Positions 19,845 through 26,333 of a stretch of DNA of 30,712 nt are shown here, piece by piece; position 1 is the stretch's first letter; each line of letters starts with the position of its first letter. This DNA is from a virus. Below the pieces are notes generated by a model, which was not told the origin of the DNA, ran no database searches, and saw only the letters and a list, made by a program, of their open reading frames with translations. Location of the stretch: IMG/VR virus record IMGVR_UViG_3300026534_000006, positions 1-30,712 of that record; one strand, 5' to 3'. The position numbers were made by a program, and so were the translations under genes.

Positions 19845-21242
19845 ATGAACACGATGAACAGCACAGAAGCCATAGCATGGGCCAGACGGCAGAAGGTGGT
19901 TCTTCCCGTCGAGTATTACGGCCTGCTGCAGGGCAGGGCGCGTGCCGCGGCCTTCACCGTGTCTGGACTGTCAACCCTCGACCAGATCGAGCGGGTGCGC
20001 CAAAGCCTGATCGAGGCCGAGGAACAGGGGCAGAGCTTCGCCAAGTGGAAGAAGGCGGTCGCCGCCGGTGAAGTGCCGCTGAACCTGCCGCGCCACCGCA
20101 TCGAGACCGTGTTCCGCACCAACATCCAGGGCTGGTACGCCGCCGGCCGGTGCCGCGCCCACCGGGACAACCGGGCGGCCCGGCCCTATCTCATGTATTC
20201 CGCCGTCAACGACAGCCGCACACGCCCGGCACACGCCGCCATGCACGGCTTCATCGCACACATCGACGACCCGATCTGGAAGCAATGGACCGCGCCCTGC
20301 GGGTTCAACTGCCGCTGCACCAACATCAGCCTGACCGAGGATCAGGCCAAACGGCGTGGCCTCAAGCCGTTCCCAGGGGTGGCCCCGGACCCTGGATGGG
20401 ACTACTCGCCCTGCCACGACGGACCGGAGGAGGGCGTCAGCCGCGCCATAGATGGCCGCAAGAGCCGCTGCGGCAACTCGCTGTCGGCAGACCCAACCGC
20501 TCATGTCGCCACGGAACTTGCCCAGCGTGAGCCAGGGTGGTGCGTGCATCCGGTGTTGAAGCAGTTCATCGACCGTCTGCACGGCCCGCTGTCAGAATGG
20601 GACGATCCGGAACGGCTGGCTCGCATCGTGTTGGGCGATGACGACTGGCGCAGACGATCCAAGTCTGCCAGCATCAGAAACGCATCCGCCGCTGCCGGCG
20701 TCGATCTGCCACACGGCGTGATCCTGAACGCCTACACCGACCGAGAGCTCGACATCTGGAAAGAGGCCTTGCTGCTCGGTCGCGTCATAGTGCATGACGC
20801 CAGCTTGCGCGGGTGGACAGAAGCGCGCATCCACAATGCCGGCCTGTTCCTGCACCTGCTGAACGAGGCGGTCGGCCAACTCAATCCGGAGCGCGGCACC
20901 TTCTACCGCATCGTCGATACACGGCCACGCGGGTTCGGGCAGCGGTTTCGGGAGCAGCACAGGATGGGGAGAACCATCGAATACACTGTTCCAACCTCTG
21001 TCATGAGGTCGCGCGAAGAACTTGAAAAAGGAGGTTATTCTGGAGATATGGTGATCGAACTGGATGCCATATCAGCTCGCGACATCCAGGCATTCTCCAT
21101 CGGCAACGAGCCCGAACTACTGATTCCAACAGGTACTCAGGCTATAATTGTGGAGCGGGATGCAGAATTGTTATGGCTTGAAGAATCGGAACCGCGTGAT
21201 GTGCCGTCAAACAAGAAATTTGGAGCAAACCATGTACAGTGA
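19845..21242 (+). CDS. MuF-type head protein with C-terminal ADP-ribosyltransferase-like domain
   Basis: A 465-aa head morphogenesis protein. The N-terminal 170 residues are a MuF domain (TVFRTNIQGWYAAGRC, SAVNDSRTRPAHAAMHG, WTAPCGFNCRCTNI with the C-x3-C-x-C type end). The C-terminal third is unlike a capsid part. It fits the R-S-E class of ADP-ribosyltransferase toxins: Arg355 in TFYRIVDTR, Thr384-Ser385 in TVPTSVMRSRE, and Glu422-x-Glu424 in GNEPELLIP. Such MuF-toxin fusions are known and may be injected with phage DNA. The SD CAGGAGG precedes the ATG at 19845. A small gene overlapping its stop could be its immunity partner. Confidence 0.82.
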   Translation: MNTMNSTEAIAWARRQKVVLPVEYYGLLQGRARAAAFTVSGLSTLDQIERVRQSLIEAEEQGQSFAKWKKAVAAGEVPLNLPRHRIETVFRTNIQGWYAAGRCRAHRDNRAARPYLMYSAVNDSRTRPAHAAMHGFIAHIDDPIWKQWTAPCGFNCRCTNISLTEDQAKRRGLKPFPGVAPDPGWDYSPCHDGPEEGVSRAIDGRKSRCGNSLSADPTAHVATELAQREPGWCVHPVLKQFIDRLHGPLSEWDDPERLARIVLGDDDWRRRSKSASIRNASAAAGVDLPHGVILNAYTDRELDIWKEALLLGRVIVHDASLRGWTEARIHNAGLFLHLLNEAVGQLNPERGTFYRIVDTRPRGFGQRFREQHRMGRTIEYTVPTSVMRSREELEKGGYSGDMVIELDAISARDIQAFSIGNEPELLIPTGTQAIIVERDAELLWLEESEPRDVPSNKKFGANHVQ

Positions 21243-21447
21243 CATGACAGAAGAAGAAAGAAAAGCGCGCATCAAGGAAACAAAGGACTGGTTTCGACGC
21301 TATCTTGCTGAGATCAAGGAAGGCAAGCGCCGCGCCGTGGTCAACGCCAGATGGCAGCTCGAAGCCGGCGCGCCCGTCACAGAACAGCAGATGAAGCGCT
21401 GGCGGGAGTGGGACCCGAAAGCCGACCACACCGTGAAGGACAAGTGA
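21232..21447 (+). CDS. Small charged protein after the MuF-toxin gene
   Basis: A 71-aa protein, MYSDMTEEERKARIKETKD at the start, mostly helical and very charged, with WFRRYLAEIKEGKRRAVVNARWQLEAGAPVTEQQMKRWREW. The ATG at 21232 overlaps the MuF stop and is preceded by GGAG. Its position directly after an apparent ADP-ribosyltransferase domain and its small size fit an immunity protein. It could equally be a head-completion or scaffold factor. No family is recognised. Confidence 0.7.
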   Translation: MYSDMTEEERKARIKETKDWFRRYLAEIKEGKRRAVVNARWQLEAGAPVTEQQMKRWREWDPKADHTVKDK

Positions 21448-21496
21448 GCCACCACATAGGCCATATACCTCCACCATTCATATCCGATCATGAGTC

Positions 21497-21563
21497 CATG
21501 GTGTGAACAGTTCACATCGTGAAATTTTCACCATGAAATAGCCACCTGTGGCCGGGGTATAAC
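21497..21563 (+). promoter_or_regulatory. Head-gene promoter with two palindromes
   Basis: Two palindromes, TGTGAAC-A-GTTCACA (21502-21516) and GTGAAA-T-TTTCAC (21519-21531), lie upstream of TATAAC (21558-21563). No good -35 is present. Outer CATGGTG (21497-21503) and CACCATG (21529-21535) are inverted copies. The ATG of the protease gene (21571) is seven bases after the -10. An activator such as the Mor-like protein is a plausible ligand. Confidence 0.5.
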
Positions 21564-21570
21564 CCCCGCC

Positions 21571-22533
21571 ATGAGCGAACCGATCTTTCTCAGCGCGCAG
21601 CTTGAGCTCGCCAAAGACGATTCCGGCGAATCCCGCGGTGACAAGTCGATTACCGGCGTGGCCTATAGCGGCGATGCTGTCGTCCAGTGGGGCGAACGCC
21701 TGGTCATCGATATAGCGTCCATCAACGCAGACACGCCGATTGCCCTGCTGCACCAGCATTCCCACCGGGACAGCATTGGCGTCATCGATGGGCTGAACAA
21801 CGACGGAAAGCAACTGACCATCAGTTCAGGCCGCATCTTCGCCGGAATGGACAGCGATCCGCTGCCCGGTCAAATCGCCGAAAAAGCATCCAGAGGATTT
21901 CCCTACGAACTCTCCGTCGGAATCTACGACGGCAGTGCCGAGCGCGTGCCGTCCGGCAAGAAGGTGTCCGTAAACGGACGCGAGTTCACCGGTCCGATCA
22001 CCATCATCCGTAACGCCAATCTGCGTGAAGTGTCCATCGTGGCTCTTGGCGCTGACGCTTCAACCCAGGCGGATATTGCCGCCTCCCAGAAACCCCATCA
22101 ACCGGAGGAAGCCGATATGGCAAAAGACCCCGAAAAGCACGGCGACGGAGCTGACAGCGCCAGCACAATCGTGGAGCTGACTCAGCGCGTTGCTGAACTC
22201 ACGCAACAGCTCGATGCCGCCAATGAGCGCGCAGAAAGCGCAGAAAAGGCACTCGACGAGCACCGCACCAGTGTGCGCCTGTCCGCCGTCAAGGCGCTGC
22301 TCTCCGACATCGGGATCGAGTTCAGCGAGGAAGCCGCAAAGCCCTACATGGAGCTGTCCGACGAGGCGTTCGACGCCATGGCAGAGCAGGTGCGCGGAAA
22401 ACTGAGCGCCGGCACGGAACATGCCCGCATGTTCAGCGATACCGGCCCCAGCCAAACGCCGTCGAGTCAGTCCCCGGCCACTGCCGCCGCGCTCGACATC
22501 AATGAAATCTACGCCAAGCGGAGGGTCTCGTAA
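21571..22533 (+). CDS. Prohead protease/scaffold (Mu gpI-like)
   Basis: A 320-aa protein with a protease N-terminal half and a scaffold C-terminal half. The protease part shows the His in ALLHQHSHRD and the Ser in SRGFPYELSVGIY, with ELSVG and the closing LREVSIVALGAD typical of prohead serine proteases. Residues about 190-240 (STIVELTQRVAELTQQLDAANERAESAEKALDEHR) form a coiled coil, as expected for an internal scaffold. The C-terminus is low in complexity and ends EIYAKRRVS. No Shine-Dalgarno precedes the ATG, which lies seven bases from TATAAC; leaderless translation is predicted. Confidence 0.9.
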   Translation: MSEPIFLSAQLELAKDDSGESRGDKSITGVAYSGDAVVQWGERLVIDIASINADTPIALLHQHSHRDSIGVIDGLNNDGKQLTISSGRIFAGMDSDPLPGQIAEKASRGFPYELSVGIYDGSAERVPSGKKVSVNGREFTGPITIIRNANLREVSIVALGADASTQADIAASQKPHQPEEADMAKDPEKHGDGADSASTIVELTQRVAELTQQLDAANERAESAEKALDEHRTSVRLSAVKALLSDIGIEFSEEAAKPYMELSDEAFDAMAEQVRGKLSAGTEHARMFSDTGPSQTPSSQSPATAAALDINEIYAKRRVS

Positions 22534-22898
22534 TGCCCGCAGTCAATCAAAGCCCGCGTGATGCCGCCATGCTGCTCTCCGAGAGCAATGGCGCGCTGAG
22601 CCGCGAAGTCGTCACCATCGCATCCGGACAGAACCTGCAAGCCGGAACCGTTCTCGGCAAGGTCACCGCCAGCGGTGAATACGCCCAAGTCAACCCTGCG
22701 GCCAACGATGGCAGCGAGGTGGCTGCTGCTGTTCTCCTGTATGAGGCAGATGCGTCGTCAGGCGCACTTCAGGCAACCGCCCTGGTGCGTCTTGCAGAGG
22801 TGGCAAAAGACAAGCTGATCTGGCCCGCTGGCATCGCCCAGGCCGATCTGGACACCGCGCTCGGGCAGCTGGCCGGCGCCTTCATCATCGCCCGATAA
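22533..22898 (+). CDS. Head decoration protein (lambda gpD-like)
   Basis: A 121-aa protein: LLSESNGALSREVVTIASGQNLQAGTVLGKVTASGEYAQVNPAANDGSEVAAAVLLYEADASSG. The beta-tulip-like decoration fold of gpD-related proteins shows as the G-x-V-x-G-K-V motif and the repeated Ala/Asp-rich strands. Trimers would reinforce the expanded capsid. It is placed between the protease and the major capsid gene, the usual order, with a start overlapping the protease stop (TAATG). Confidence 0.9.
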   Translation: MPAVNQSPRDAAMLLSESNGALSREVVTIASGQNLQAGTVLGKVTASGEYAQVNPAANDGSEVAAAVLLYEADASSGALQATALVRLAEVAKDKLIWPAGIAQADLDTALGQLAGAFIIAR

Positions 22899-22912
22899 GG
22901 AGGATTTCAACC

Positions 22913-23896
22913 ATGCCCATGGTAGACCCGTTCACCCCGGACGCGTTCACGCTGCAAAGCCTGACTGCGGCCATCAACAACCTGCCGTACCAGCCGGGCC
23001 GAATCGGACAACTCGGTCTGTTCAATGAAACCGGCGTGGCCACACGCAATATCAGCATCGAGTCCCGCGATGGTCAGCTGTTGCTGATGCCGGTCAAGCC
23101 GGTTGGCGCTGACGGCACTCCGATCACCGGTAACGACCGCAAAGCGCATCCGTTCGTCATTCCGCACATCCCGGCACGCGCCACCATCACGGCAGACGAA
23201 GTGCAGGGCGTTCGGGTGTTCGGTTCCGAAAACCAGGCAGAAACGGTTCAGATGAAGGTCAACGAGCGCCTGGCCACCATGCGCAATTCCCTGGAATACA
23301 CCGTGGAGTCGCATCGTGTGTCCGCCATCAAGGGACAGGCGATCGACGCCAATGGTGGCACCATCGATCTGTTCGCCGAGTTCGGCGTCACGCAGCAGGT
23401 GGTGACCATGGGCCTGAGCACCACCGGCAACAGCGCCATCCGCCAAAAGATGTTCAATGTCAAGCAGGCCATTCGAGGCGCGCTGGGCGGCACCCCGTTC
23501 GGCGGCATTCGCGTGTTCTGTGGTGACAACTTCTGGGCTGCCCTGCTCGAGGACAAGGACACCAAGGCGACCTACCTGAACCAGGCGCAGGCCGCCGAGC
23601 TGCGCGGCGATCCAAGCGACAGCTTCGCGGCGTTTGGGGCTATCTGGGAGCACTACGAGGGCACCACCGACGCCAACTTCGGCGCGGATGCCTATGCCGT
23701 ACCCGTTGGCGTCCCTGACCTGTTCCTGACGCGCTTCGCGCCCGCCAACTACAACGAGACGGTCAATACCATCGGACTGCCGTACTACGCCAAGGCTGAG
23801 CCGATGAAGTTCAACAAGGGCTTCGAGCTGGAAGGTCAGAGCAACCCGTTCAACATCTGCACCCGACCGGCATCCGTGATCCGCCTGGTCATCTGA
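22913..23896 (+). CDS. Major capsid protein (lambda gpE-like)
   Basis: A 327-aa major capsid protein of the E family (PF03864-like). Landmarks: DPFTPDAFTLQSLTAAINNLPYQPGRIGQLGLFNETGVATRNISIES at the N-terminus, FVIPHIPARATITADEVQGVRVFG, and later IRVFCGDNFWAALLEDKDTKATYLNQAQAAELRGDP. The C-terminus has the RFAPANYNETVNTIGLPYYAKAEPMKFNKGFELEGQSNPFNICTRPASVIRLVI pattern. A strong Shine-Dalgarno (AAGGAGG) precedes the ATG at 22913, fitting high expression. Confidence 0.96.
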   Translation: MPMVDPFTPDAFTLQSLTAAINNLPYQPGRIGQLGLFNETGVATRNISIESRDGQLLLMPVKPVGADGTPITGNDRKAHPFVIPHIPARATITADEVQGVRVFGSENQAETVQMKVNERLATMRNSLEYTVESHRVSAIKGQAIDANGGTIDLFAEFGVTQQVVTMGLSTTGNSAIRQKMFNVKQAIRGALGGTPFGGIRVFCGDNFWAALLEDKDTKATYLNQAQAAELRGDPSDSFAAFGAIWEHYEGTTDANFGADAYAVPVGVPDLFLTRFAPANYNETVNTIGLPYYAKAEPMKFNKGFELEGQSNPFNICTRPASVIRLVI

Positions 23897-23911
23897 TGGA
23901 GGAATGACGAC

Positions 23912-24091
23912 ATGAAAATCAAGCTCAAGGTGGATCTGTGGCATGGCGATGAGCGCCATGGCGCCGGCGATATCGTCGACCTGGACAACAAGACGGCTGA
24001 ACGGCTGATCGATCGTGACCTGGCCGAAGACCCGAAGCGGGGCGGCAAGAGCGGAGGCAAGAAGGCCGAGGACCCGAAGCAGGGCGGTTGA
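23912..24091 (+). CDS. Small Lys-rich head/tail-module protein
   Basis: A 59-aa protein starting MKIKLKVDLWHGDERHGAGDIVDLDNKTAERLIDRDLAE and ending in a Lys/Gly-rich tail. It closely resembles in layout the 56-aa protein at 28068 (beginning MKITLKQRHRHAGEDIEPGQNIDV): a charged N-terminal strand, a G-(E/D)-(D/I)-I-x-(D/V) turn and a basic tail. The two may be distant paralogues of small Mu-like structural proteins. Shine-Dalgarno GGAGG lies before it. It sits between capsid and DUF1320 genes. Confidence 0.75.
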   Translation: MKIKLKVDLWHGDERHGAGDIVDLDNKTAERLIDRDLAEDPKRGGKSGGKKAEDPKQGG

Positions 24092-24101
24092 GGCCTGAGC
24101 C

Positions 24102-24533
24102 GTGCCCTATGTCGACATCGACCAGCTGATCGAGCGTTACGGTGAATCGGAGCTGATCCAGCTCACCGACCGAGAAGCCTCTGGGTTCATTGAGCACGAA
24201 GTGCTGAACCGGGCCATCGCCGATGCCGTTGCCGAGATCGACAGCTACCTGTCTGCACGGTATGTCGTCCCTGTGACCCCTGCGCCTCCTGTGCTGGCCC
24301 TGCACGCGGCCAACATCACGCGCTATCGACTCTATGAGGACGACACCACGGAAGAGGTGGAGCGCCGTTACCGTGATGCGTTGTCATGGCTGCGCGACAT
24401 CAGGGACGGCAGACAGCCTCTGGATGGTGCCGTTCCGCTGTCAAATGGTGCCCATGGAAGGGCCGCTGGAGGCGATCGCGAGATGATATTCACCGACAGC
24501 TTGTGGGCGCAGACGCCAGGCGGATCAACATGA
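24102..24533 (+). CDS. DUF1320 protein (Mu gp36-like head-tail connector)
   Basis: A 143-aa protein from a GTG start: MPYVDIDQLIERYGESELIQLTDREASG, LNRAIADAVAEIDSYLSARYVVPVTPAPPVLALHAANITRYRLYED, EVERRYRDALSWLRDIRDGRQPLDG. This is the DUF1320 family represented by Mu gp36, a connector between head and tail. A GAGG motif about nine bases before GTG supports the start. The stop overlaps the start of the tail completion gene. Confidence 0.92.
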   Translation: MPYVDIDQLIERYGESELIQLTDREASGFIEHEVLNRAIADAVAEIDSYLSARYVVPVTPAPPVLALHAANITRYRLYEDDTTEEVERRYRDALSWLRDIRDGRQPLDGAVPLSNGAHGRAAGGDREMIFTDSLWAQTPGGST

Positions 24534-25027
24534 GCGGCGTGTCCGTAACCATCGACGACCGCAGGGTGCGCGACGCGCTCAACGACATGCGCAGCCGGGT
24601 CCGAAACCTGCGCCCGGCCATGGACCGCATCGGCGCGACACTGGCTGACAGGGTTCGTCTTGGATTCCATGACGGCAAGGATCCATGGGGACAGCGGTGG
24701 CAGCCTCTGCGTCCGGCGACGGTATCCAGACGCCGACAGGGATCAGACAAGCCGCTGCGCGACACAGGACGCCTCATGAACAGCATCAGCCATCGCGCCA
24801 CCAGGCACAGCGTGACGATAGGGACTGATGTCGAGTATGCGGCAACACATCAGTTCGGCGCGCGGAAGGGGCAGTTCGGCAGAACGCGCAAAGGGTCTCC
24901 AATTCCGTGGGGAAACATCCCTGCACGGCGGTTCATGCCTATCGATGATCGAGGAGCTCGGCTTCCCGACGAATGGATCGACGATATCGGCATGACCCTG
25001 CGCCAACACATCGAGGTCGAGTCATGA
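24530..25027 (+). CDS. Phage virion morphogenesis / tail completion protein (Mu gpG-like)
   Basis: A 165-aa protein of the phage virion morphogenesis family: VTIDDRRVRDALNDMRSRVRNLRPAMDRIGATLADRVRLGFHDGKDPWGQRWQPLRPATVSRR, LRDTGRLMNSISHRATRHSVTIGTDVEYAATHQFGA, IPARRFMPID. The D-TGRL-x-x-S-I motif and the H-QFG(A) motif are diagnostic. It would fill the head-tail joint. The start and stop both show ATGA overlaps with neighbours. Confidence 0.93.
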   Translation: MSGVSVTIDDRRVRDALNDMRSRVRNLRPAMDRIGATLADRVRLGFHDGKDPWGQRWQPLRPATVSRRRQGSDKPLRDTGRLMNSISHRATRHSVTIGTDVEYAATHQFGARKGQFGRTRKGSPIPWGNIPARRFMPIDDRGARLPDEWIDDIGMTLRQHIEVES

Positions 25028-25416
25028 TCGCCGGGCTGATTCCGGCCGTTGCATCGATCATCGGAAAGGTGGTCGACCGGGCCATACCGGACAAGAGCGA
25101 GGCCACGCGCCTCAAGATCGCGCTGCAGGAGCAGCTGATGAATCTGCACCAGATTGAGCTCCAATCTGCCGCGCAGATCATCCAGGCAGAAGCCGGCGGA
25201 GAAAGCTGGCTGCAGCGCAACTGGCGGCCCATTGTCATGCTCACCTTTGCTGGCCTGATCGTCGCGCGCTGGCTGGGATGGGCCGCTCCGAACCTGTCCG
25301 AGGACGAATACCTGGCGCTTTGGGAAATCGTCAAAATCGGCCTGGGCGGATATGTGCTCGGGCGCAGCGTCGAGAAAGCAACACGAGAATGGGCGAGAAA
25401 AGATGCCTCACGGTGA
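25024..25416 (+). CDS. 3-TM holin family protein
   Basis: A 130-aa membrane protein of the GTA/3-TM holin type. It starts MIAGLIPAVASIIGKVVDRAIPD, with one hydrophobic N-terminal segment, then a charged helix (KSEATRLKIALQEQLMNLHQIELQSAAQIIQAEAGG), then WLQRNWRPIVMLTFAGLIVARWLGW and WEIVKIGLGGYVLGRSVEKAT, two further membrane spans. The W-x-R-N-W-R-P motif is typical. It would allow the distant endolysin (13697) through the inner membrane. It overlaps both the tail completion and the next gene. Confidence 0.9.
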   Translation: MIAGLIPAVASIIGKVVDRAIPDKSEATRLKIALQEQLMNLHQIELQSAAQIIQAEAGGESWLQRNWRPIVMLTFAGLIVARWLGWAAPNLSEDEYLALWEIVKIGLGGYVLGRSVEKATREWARKDASR

Positions 25417-25723
25417 AATAACACTGGACAACGCCGCGCGCATGGCGCGCATGGAAACCAAGCTCGACAGCATCGAGAGCTCGCTCAGTGAGCTCAGCGC
25501 GCTGATGTCACGCATCGTCCGCATCGAGGAACGCCACGCCAGTGCGGACAAAGCCATCAAGCGCATGGGCGAGGAAATCGACGGACTGCAGGCCCGCATG
25601 CGGGTGATGGAGAGCGGATACGCCGGCACCAGGGTGCAGATTGGGAACTACGAGCGAGGATTCTGGCTGATGGTCACCAGCGGCCTGGGCTATGTCGTCG
25701 CCAAGATCAAGGGGGTGCTGTAA
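25403..25723 (+). CDS. Coiled-coil protein with C-terminal membrane segment
   Basis: A 106-aa protein. Residues 8-75 form a long coiled coil (ARMARMETKLDSIESSLSELSALMSRIVRIEERHASADKAIKRMGEEIDGLQARMRVME) and the end (GFWLMVTSGLGYVVAKIKGVL) is a transmembrane helix. This layout is common for hemolysin-XhlA-like or spanin-like lysis accessory proteins in phages. Start ATG at 25403 overlaps the holin gene by 14 bases. The exact lysis role is inference. Confidence 0.8.
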   Translation: MPHGEITLDNAARMARMETKLDSIESSLSELSALMSRIVRIEERHASADKAIKRMGEEIDGLQARMRVMESGYAGTRVQIGNYERGFWLMVTSGLGYVVAKIKGVL

Positions 25724-25971
25724 TGCTGATCATCCACTACCTGAAAAACCTGGCCATTGCGGTCGACCAGTTCGCCAACGCAGTGCTGCTCGGAGATCCT
25801 GACGAGACGCTGTCCTCGCGCATGGGGAAGGCCATCCGCGAAGGCCGTTGCCGCCTGTGTCAGCCGATATGTCGCCTCCTCGACCGTATTGACCCGCGTC
25901 CAGGTCATCACTGCCTGATGGCCATCGAGGACGATGAAGGGGCTGATGACCTGACGCGGGGAGGAAAATGA
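25723..25971 (+). CDS. Small conserved-type phage protein of the lysis cassette
   Basis: An 82-aa protein: MLIIHYLKNLAIAVDQFANAVLLGDPDETLSSRMGKAIREGRC, then a Cys-containing basic part (RLCQPICRLLDRIDPRPGHHC) and an acidic tail. Proteins with the pattern VDQFANAVLLGDPDET-S-R recur in lysis regions of phages and integrative elements; no function is established. The start overlaps the previous stop (TAATG). The stop overlaps the lipoprotein gene start. Confidence 0.8.
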   Translation: MLIIHYLKNLAIAVDQFANAVLLGDPDETLSSRMGKAIREGRCRLCQPICRLLDRIDPRPGHHCLMAIEDDEGADDLTRGGK

Positions 25972-26333
25972 CCCGCCTATCGATCATTGCCGCGCTAGCG
26001 ATCGTCGTTGCAGGTTGCGACATCAATGCGCAATCGCCCAGCCCGCACCGGATTTACTGGGTCAATGGCGACCCTGGCAATGTGGCTGGGTATCGCGTCT
26101 ATTGCGGCGACACCTCACGCAGCTATACCCAGAACTGGAACATCGGTGGCGAGGAAAACACCGAGATCGTCATCAGTACGATGGGCCTCGCGGATGGAGT
26201 CCACTACTGCGCGGTGACCGCCTACAACTTCGTCGGTGAGTCCGATTACAGCAACGAGGTGTCGTTTGCCACCATGGGTGGAGACCTGCAGCAGCAGAAA
26301 CCGCTGCCACCGAGCAATGTGAGGGCCGAATAA
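25968..26333 (+). CDS. Lipoprotein with fibronectin type III-like domain
   Basis: A 121-aa lipoprotein. The signal peptide (residues 1-16) ends at lipobox VVAGC (Cys17), and Asp18 at +2 predicts retention in the inner membrane under the enterobacterial Lol rule. Residues about 27-105 have the FN3 pattern: IYWVNGDPGNVAGYRVYCGDTSRSYTQ, TEIVISTMGLADGVHYCAVTAYNFVGESDYSNEVSFAT, where the G-Y-x-V-Y and Y-C-A-V-T-A-Y-N elements match strands of the fold. The second gene after the holin, it may be a lysis accessory, or may belong with the following beta-propeller. Confidence 0.8.
   Translation: MTRLSIIAALAIVVAGCDINAQSPSPHRIYWVNGDPGNVAGYRVYCGDTSRSYTQNWNIGGEENTEIVISTMGLADGVHYCAVTAYNFVGESDYSNEVSFATMGGDLQQQKPLPPSNVRAE

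Noticed and set aside
22907-23959. Long minus-strand frame opposite the major capsid gene
   Set aside because: It mirrors the capsid gene's codon structure; the plus-strand product is a clear major capsid protein with a strong ribosome-binding site.
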